Below, in pieces: positions 59,947 to 64,000 of a stretch of DNA of 64,000 nt. The stretch is from Bdellovibrio bacteriovorus. Its GTDB lineage: Bacteria; Bdellovibrionota; Bdellovibrionia; Bdellovibrionales; Bdellovibrionaceae. Made by a program: the position numbers and the translations under genes. The notes beneath the pieces are model-generated. The model had not been told where the DNA came from. It ran no database searches and saw only the letters and a program-made list of their open reading frames with translations. Each line of letters opens with the position of its first letter. Position 1 is the stretch's first letter. The DNA lies in NCBI RefSeq assembly GCF_001592735.1, contig NZ_LUKE01000001.1:868001-932000 (forward strand). The letters run 5' to 3'.

Positions 59947-60666
59947 ATGACAAAGAAAACGCCCCTCCCACCACTGACACCTAAAGAAAAATCTGTTCTC
60001 GAGTTTATCGAGGAGCACATCTTAAGTTCAGGAGTTTCTCCGTCATATCAAGAAATTAAAGATCACTTTGGTCTGGCATCGTTTAATTCTGTTCAGAATT
60101 ATTTGAAGCAATTGACCGCCAAAGGTTATATCGAAAATCCTTTGGGCCAAAAGCGAGCGATCCAGGTGCTTCATTCTGCTTCGGCATTTCAGGAGCGCCA
60201 ATCTAAATTAGTCTCGACGAAGACAGGATCTCAAAGCTCACAGCTCCTCCAGGCACGTGATGAGATCCTGTCCCTTCCCCTTCTTGGGAAAGTGGCTGCG
60301 GGTCTCCCTATTGAAGCACTTAAACATGATGAGTTTGTCGATGTCCCACCTTCAATGGTGCGCAATCCTGCAAAATCTTTTGCCCTCAAAGTCCAAGGTG
60401 ATTCGATGATTGAAGACGGTATTTTTGATGAAGATATCATTCTTATTCAAAAACAAAACACCGCCGGCAATGGGGATATCGTTGTGGCTACTGTGGAAAA
60501 CGAAGCCACGGTGAAACGCATCTATGTGCGCGCAAAGCCCGACAGTGGCTCTTCTCAGAAGCTTGTGGAACTTCGCCCTTCTAATTCAACGATGAAATCC
60601 ATGTGGTATGAACCTGAACAGGTTGAAATCCGTGGGATTGTTGTAGGACTTATTCGCAAGTTCTAA
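59947..60666 (+). CDS. lexA: LexA repressor
   Basis: SOS repressor and self-cleaving S24 protease. 239 residues: N-terminal winged helix (LTPKEKSVLEFIEEHI, SPSYQEIKDHFGL, SVQNYLKQLTAKGYIE), a longer than usual linker (about 78-108), cleavage site Ala118-Gly119 in KVAAGLP, Ser153 in GDSM and Lys190 in ATVKRI. All catalytic parts are there. No Shine-Dalgarno is visible before ATG 59947, and the leader from the -10 would be about 20 bases. Confidence 0.96.
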   Translation: MTKKTPLPPLTPKEKSVLEFIEEHILSSGVSPSYQEIKDHFGLASFNSVQNYLKQLTAKGYIENPLGQKRAIQVLHSASAFQERQSKLVSTKTGSQSSQLLQARDEILSLPLLGKVAAGLPIEALKHDEFVDVPPSMVRNPAKSFALKVQGDSMIEDGIFDEDIILIQKQNTAGNGDIVVATVENEATVKRIYVRAKPDSGSSQKLVELRPSNSTMKSMWYEPEQVEIRGIVVGLIRKF

Positions 60667-60689
60667 GATTTTGTGCTATTCCCTGTACA

Positions 60690-61190
60690 ATGGAAAGCAC
60701 ACGCATTGCTATCGATTATTCAAATAAAGAAAAATTCTATAAAGAACTTCTGTCAGAAGTAACTGGCGTTCTTGAACCCGAATGGTTCGTGAATCTTGCC
60801 AATATCTCCGCACTTCTTAATCAGCACTTGCCCCAAATTAACTGGGTGGGTTTTTATCTCAATCATAACGGTGAATTGTTATTAAGTTCTTTTCAAGGCC
60901 TGCCGGCGTGCACACGCATCGCCTTCGGTAAAGGGGTTTGTGGAACAGCGGCGGCAACGCAAACCACGCAACTTGTGGCGGATGTCGATCAATTTCCGGG
61001 GCATATTGTGTGTGATAGTGCTTCGAAATCTGAAATCGTGATCCCAATGATCAAAGACGGAAAAGTTTTAGGTGTTTTAGATATCGATGCGCCGGTTTTA
61101 AATCGATTTGACCACGTTGATCAGAAGTATCTGGAACAAGTCGTCGCTTTGATCCTTTCGAAATCAATATGGCCTAACAGCCTGATCTAA
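60690..61190 (+). CDS. msrC: Free methionine-(R)-sulfoxide reductase (GAF domain)
   Basis: Repairs free Met-R-sulfoxide. 166 residues, one GAF domain. Cys74, Cys84 and Cys108 (LPAC, GKGVCG, HIVCDS) have the same spacing as the three redox Cys of E. coli fRMsr; INWVGFY and VLGVLDIDAP complete the family. It starts 23 bases after lexA and may be read from the same promoter, linking it loosely to the SOS regulator. A strong terminator follows. Confidence 0.93.
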   Translation: MESTRIAIDYSNKEKFYKELLSEVTGVLEPEWFVNLANISALLNQHLPQINWVGFYLNHNGELLLSSFQGLPACTRIAFGKGVCGTAAATQTTQLVADVDQFPGHIVCDSASKSEIVIPMIKDGKVLGVLDIDAPVLNRFDHVDQKYLEQVVALILSKSIWPNSLI

Positions 61191-61225
61191 GATGTGCTCC
61201 TGGGAGTCGGTTTTTAATACTTCTG

Positions 61226-61259
61226 AAAAAAGATGCTGGCCTAAACCAGCATCTTTTTT
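61226..61259. terminator. Intrinsic terminator
   Basis: AAAAAAGATGCTGG (61226-61239) pairs with CCAGCATCTTTTTT (61246-61259) around CCTAAA; works for both convergent genes. Confidence 0.92.
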
Positions 61260-61263
61260 TGAA

Positions 61264-61698
61264 TTAAGGCTCTTTGATCCAGACTTGGCTGCGCCCGATA
61301 AGGCTAAAGCCAATAAAGCCGCGAACCTCTAGTTTTTTTCCATCATCTTTCAGACGCAAACGACAGCTATAAGTTTTTCCGTTATTAGGATCTAGAATTT
61401 CGCCCTTAGACCATTCTGAATCTTTTTCGGTCTCTTTCATGTTCCACATGATTTCAAGTCCGACGATAGGTTTGTCTTTCTTATCCCCTTTGCACTTTTC
61501 ACAGACAGGATTTGGTTTTTCGGGATTCAATAACTCAAGGATGTGGCCTTTGAACTCATCCCCGACTTGAGTAATTTCCACGATAGATTTAGGCTTACCC
61601 GTCTCATCATCAATGGTTTTCCATTTGCCAACAACCGGACTTGTCGCCCACACAGAAAGTGGCGCCAATAAGACCAACATCGTAATTAGTAATTTCAT
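61264..61698 (-). CDS. DUF2147 family secreted protein
   Basis: 144 residues with signal peptide MKLLITMLVLLAPLSVWA. VVGKWKTIDDETGKPKSIVEI, GLEIMWNMK, GEILDPNNGKTYSCRLRL and LEVRGFIGFSLIGRSQVW are typical DUF2147 blocks. The C-x2-C in PVCEKCKGD is extra and may bind metal. Function of the family unknown; periplasmic. Confidence 0.9.
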   Translation of the reverse strand: MKLLITMLVLLAPLSVWATSPVVGKWKTIDDETGKPKSIVEITQVGDEFKGHILELLNPEKPNPVCEKCKGDKKDKPIVGLEIMWNMKETEKDSEWSKGEILDPNNGKTYSCRLRLKDDGKKLEVRGFIGFSLIGRSQVWIKEP

Positions 61699-61718
61699 AA
61701 AACCTCCTAAAAATCTTA

Positions 61719-61753
61719 AAAAAAAGGGATGTCGATTTCACCAACATCCCTTT
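61719..61753 (-). terminator. Intrinsic terminator of the DksA-like gene
   Basis: On the minus strand AAAGGGATGT, an 11-base loop and ACATCCCTTT (arms 61744-61753 and 61723-61732) lead into a long T run. Confidence 0.85.
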
Positions 61754-61785
61754 ACCCCTCGAGAATATTTCAATTTAAATATGAA

Positions 61786-62157
61786 CTAACCGCGCGCGTA
61801 GCGTTTGTTCATAGATTCGCGGATTTCAGCACCTTCGATGCTTAAACGCGTCCAAGGAATCGCACGCAGTCTTTCTGGTTCGATTTCTTCCTCGGTCTCT
61901 TCGCAAAAGCCAAAAGAGCCATTTTCAATACGAGCCAAGGCGCTTTCGATTTCCATGAGCTGCGAACGAAGTCTTTCGTGCATGCTTAGGAACTCTTGTT
62001 CAGCCAGAACGCGTACAGTTTGATCACCCTCATCGCCGCCCTTTTCCTCGTTTTGATCCAAGTTCGAACGAGCTTCTTTTACTCTGTTCAGAATGTCTTG
62101 TTTCGAAGCCAAAAGCTTTGATCTGCATTCCGTTACGAGTTTTTCAGAGATAGCCAT
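61786..62157 (-). CDS. DksA/TraR-like protein lacking zinc cysteines
   Basis: 123 residues from ATG 62157 behind GGGGGG; an ATG 12 bases upstream adds four residues. A long coiled-coil region carries D42-E-G-D45-Q-T at its tip, like the DxxDxA that DksA inserts into the RNA polymerase channel. The globular part GSFGFCEETEEEIEPERLRAIPW has the zinc-finger spacing, but only Cys85 remains; the other three positions are Thr88, Ser106 and Gly109. Zinc-free DksA relatives exist (DksA2 of Pseudomonas), so it may still regulate transcription. Confidence 0.85.
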   Translation of the reverse strand: MAISEKLVTECRSKLLASKQDILNRVKEARSNLDQNEEKGGDEGDQTVRVLAEQEFLSMHERLRSQLMEIESALARIENGSFGFCEETEEEIEPERLRAIPWTRLSIEGAEIRESMNKRYARG

Positions 62158-62417
62158 CGTGCCCCCCATGTTCCCTCCAGCGTAAGTGCCAATTTGGAAC
62201 TGACATATTAAGTTCTACTGATGTAATTTTTGCAAGCAAAAAATCTTACATAACCTTAAAACTACGCAAGATAGTGGAAATCCTGACATTTCGTTGAGCT
62301 CTGTCCTCATTTAGTTATCGAAAAGTCCACAAAACCCTACTTTCTGCCGCGTTCTTACCCGCCCATCACACGTAGCGTTAAATTCTAAAACTTGGCCCCA
62401 CGAAAGGAAACTGTTAG

Positions 62418-62957
62418 GTGAGTTTCATGCTTATTATTCTCTTTTTGAGTCAGTTTTTATGGGCCCAAGATCCGCATCTAGAGGGCGTTTGGCGTCAGCC
62501 CTGCCTAAATCAAGCCCTTCGCACCGAAGACTTTAAAGGCACGTCTGTGACGTTCACAGAGAGCTATTTTGCGGACAAGGTTTGCGGGGAGAGATTGCTC
62601 GACTTCACAAGCTTAGGAGCCTTTGCAGCTAAAAGTGGGAAAATTGATTTTGCATTCAGTCAAATCAACATCACTCTGCATAATATCCACTACGTCGACG
62701 ACTATAATGACCGTCAAGTTTGTGGCATTAGCACCTGGCAGGTAGGTAAAGCCGAAAATGTAACTGGAAAATTCTGCGAGATTTTTGGCCCAGGGGTAGG
62801 ACTGCAAATTCCCCCGCAAGGGCAAATGAGATACGGGATCTATAAGATAGAAGAAAAACGGCTGTATTTTGGCCGCCTTTCTTTAGAGCATGATTCCAGT
62901 TCTCCCGAAAAGCGACCTCAAGAATTCGACGAACGATTTTTCACTCGTCAGAATTAA
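62418..62957 (+). CDS. Secreted protein of unknown function
   Basis: 179 residues from GTG 62418, with AAAGGAAA about ten bases upstream; ATG 62427 with GGTGAG close by is the alternative. Short signal peptide MSFMLIILFLSQFLWA. The mature part has four Cys (QPC, KVCGE, QVCGIS, KFCEIF), Thr/Phe-rich strands and GRLSLEHDSS; it looks like a small lipocalin-like or beta-barrel domain, without a firm match. Its stop lies 3 bases from the convergent gene. Confidence 0.7.
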   Translation: MSFMLIILFLSQFLWAQDPHLEGVWRQPCLNQALRTEDFKGTSVTFTESYFADKVCGERLLDFTSLGAFAAKSGKIDFAFSQINITLHNIHYVDDYNDRQVCGISTWQVGKAENVTGKFCEIFGPGVGLQIPPQGQMRYGIYKIEEKRLYFGRLSLEHDSSSPEKRPQEFDERFFTRQN

Positions 62958-62960
62958 AAC

Positions 62961-63389
62961 TTATAAAGTGACATAAACAGCTTCCAAGTCACCTTGGAAT
63001 TTTAAGTTACTATTCGTCTGCAACTTAATAGAAACCGATTTGCGAATACCCATGATCGTGATGATTTGGCCTTTCACTAAAGAGCCGTCTTCAGCAACGC
63101 TCTCTCCTTTAAACGGGGCTGTATTCGGACCTAAGCGCAAGATACGTTCTTTCACACTGATATCATAAACCTCAGCACTACCATCATTAAGATAGATCGC
63201 CAAGGACTGGCCTTCCATCTGCACGCGAGTGCCTAGGCAGACTTGCTCTACGTTTAAAAGCTCAGAACCCGCCGATGTTGCAGCACGCTTTGAACACAAG
63301 GATGGTACGAAAGTTCCTGGCAACTTAACATCGGCTTTTGCCACGATGGTTGAAAGCATCAATGCTGAGGCTAACAAAACCTTTTTCAT
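62961..63389 (-). CDS. Secreted protein of unknown function
   Basis: 142 residues: signal peptide MKKVLLASALMLSTIVAKA, then a beta-rich domain with two Cys (PSLCSKRAA, EQVCLGTRV), probably one disulfide, and strand-like runs (LAIYLNDGSAEVYDISV). AAGGAGAA lies before the ATG. Ends 3 bases from the preceding convergent gene with no terminator between. Confidence 0.73.
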   Translation of the reverse strand: MKKVLLASALMLSTIVAKADVKLPGTFVPSLCSKRAATSAGSELLNVEQVCLGTRVQMEGQSLAIYLNDGSAEVYDISVKERILRLGPNTAPFKGESVAEDGSLVKGQIITIMGIRKSVSIKLQTNSNLKFQGDLEAVYVTL

Positions 63390-63524
63390 AAATTCTCCTT
63401 AAATAATTACGATATCTCAGCGGAGGAAAAAGTTCGGCGACCTACTATTAATTCGGTCGCCTCTAACTCTGGGATTTTCTGATTCACTCTCCCCCGAGAA
63501 GTGGTCAGAAGATAAATATCGGAA

Positions 63525-63851
63525 TTACAAACAGGCCGACACGCGAGCAATCAAGTCCGCGGTCGCTTGGTTTAACTGATGGGCCATTTTTTTACCTTGA
63601 AGACCGCGATGACGAAAAGCTTCTGCCGATTTTTGCATGGGCTTAGCTGCGGGTTTTACCGCATATTCTTCAAGAGCGGTGGCAAATGTTTCGTGATTGT
63701 TCACGAGGCTTGTCATCATCACTTGTTGGGCTTTTTGCATCGCCTTTAATTCTTGCTTCAACTGAGAGCATGAAGCCGCATCTGGGGCGGTCACTGCCGA
63801 AGCAGTAACAGCGATTAAAAAAGTGAAAATCAGGGTCACAAGAGACTTCAT
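63525..63851 (-). CDS. Small secreted helical protein
   Basis: 108 residues from ATG 63851 (a TTG one codon earlier is possible). Signal peptide MKSLVTLIFTFLIAVTASA, then helices rich in Gln, Lys and Ala with two Cys (ASCSQL, SACL) at the ends, so a disulfide-closed helical bundle is likely. No family known. The leader can fold into an 11-bp hairpin (63856-63902) that contains the ribosome site. Confidence 0.75.
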   Translation of the reverse strand: MKSLVTLIFTFLIAVTASAVTAPDAASCSQLKQELKAMQKAQQVMMTSLVNNHETFATALEEYAVKPAAKPMQKSAEAFRHRGLQGKKMAHQLNQATADLIARVSACL

Positions 63852-63855
63852 CAAA

Positions 63856-63902
63856 GCAAGAACCTTTCAGTTTGTGAGCAACCGTAAAAGCAAGGTTCTT
63901 GC
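63856..63902 (-). promoter_or_regulatory. Leader hairpin covering the ribosome site
   Basis: GCAAGAACCTT (63856-63866) pairs perfectly with AAGGTTCTTGC (63892-63902). On the minus-strand mRNA the 3' arm begins with AAGG, the Shine-Dalgarno of the gene starting at 63851. Confidence 0.5.
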
Positions 63903-63945
63903 CACCTCAGATAGCTTTTAGGGCTATTAGAGGTGACATTTTAGG

Positions 63946-64000
63946 CTAGGACTTAAGAAATTTTTCAAACTCGTCTTTTGTTTCGCCAGCCGTGTAAGGC
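63946..64000 (-). CDS. C-terminal end of a gene that continues beyond the window
   Basis: The minus-strand frame entering at 64000 reads PYTAGETKDEFEKFLKS and stops at TAG 63946. The composition looks like a real protein end with a helix, but 17 residues are too few to name it. Confidence 0.45.
   Translation of the reverse strand, partial: PYTAGETKDEFEKFLKS

Noticed and set aside
1-64000. CRISPR arrays, insertion sequences, prophage, rRNA, integration sites
   Set aside because: I found no regularly spaced direct repeats, transposase or integrase motifs, or rRNA sequence. Codon use appears even throughout.

Overview
The window looks like chromosomal DNA of a predatory Bdellovibrio (Bdellovibrionota). 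Three things point there. A secreted S13 (DacB/PBP4-type) peptidase is followed directly by a secreted ankyrin protein, the arrangement of the prey-invasion enzyme and self-protection pair Bd3459/Bd3460 of B. bacteriovorus. A TTAC-N3-GTAA box, the LexA site described for Bdellovibrio, lies in front of lexA. Many genes encode small secreted proteins, lipoproteins and trypsin-like proteases, and there is one TIGR02147-family regulator. I see no prophage, insertion sequence, CRISPR array or rRNA. The only RNA gene is a tRNA-Ala(GGC).

Layout. 0-3.3 kb: end of haem synthesis (hemG, hemH), then an lrgAB pair whose lrgA is frameshifted. 3.4-5.3 kb: the dacB-ankyrin pair. 5.3-15.5 kb: an RG-rich DEAD-box helicase, a hydrolase, poly(A) polymerase, and secreted or lipoprotein hydrolases (prolyl oligopeptidase, trypsin, gamma-glutamyltransferase). 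15.6-20.4 kb: chemotaxis genes cheA-cheR-cheB with divergent cheW. 20.5-34.1 kb: transketolase, adenosine deaminase, a ThiL-like protein, a collagen-like secreted protein, homogentisate dioxygenase, a YihY protein, proline iminopeptidase and two more trypsin-like lipoproteins. 34.1-39.1 kb: menaquinone genes menF-menD-menH, divergent from DAHP synthase and ubiE/menG. 39.2-44.5 kb: membrane and secreted unknowns, the tRNA, and a lipoprotein with an HEAAH motif.

44.6-51 kb is a compact shikimate operon: a secreted coiled-coil protein, aroB, aroA, a trifunctional aroK-aroD-aroE fusion, aroC and menB. Nearly all junctions overlap, and the order aroB-aroA-aroK-aroD-aroE is that of the fungal pentafunctional AROM polypeptide. 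With aroF, menF, menD, menH, menB and ubiE it covers much of the route from PEP and erythrose-4-phosphate to menaquinone. 51-64 kb: a second DEAD-box helicase, yaeQ, a secreted protein with the R / S-x-T / ExE signature of cholera/pertussis-type ADP-ribosyltransferases, ung, a ribosome-hibernation-like factor, a methyltransferase-fold lipoprotein, an M14 carboxypeptidase, lexA, free Met-R-sulfoxide reductase, a DksA-like protein without its zinc cysteines, and small secreted proteins.

The observations I rate highest are the candidate secreted ADP-ribosyltransferase (53436-54374), the AROM-ordered shikimate operon with its trifunctional fusion, the DacB-ankyrin pair, and convergent genes whose stop codons overlap or sit inside palindromes. 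All function calls come from reading the sequence; no database search was run.
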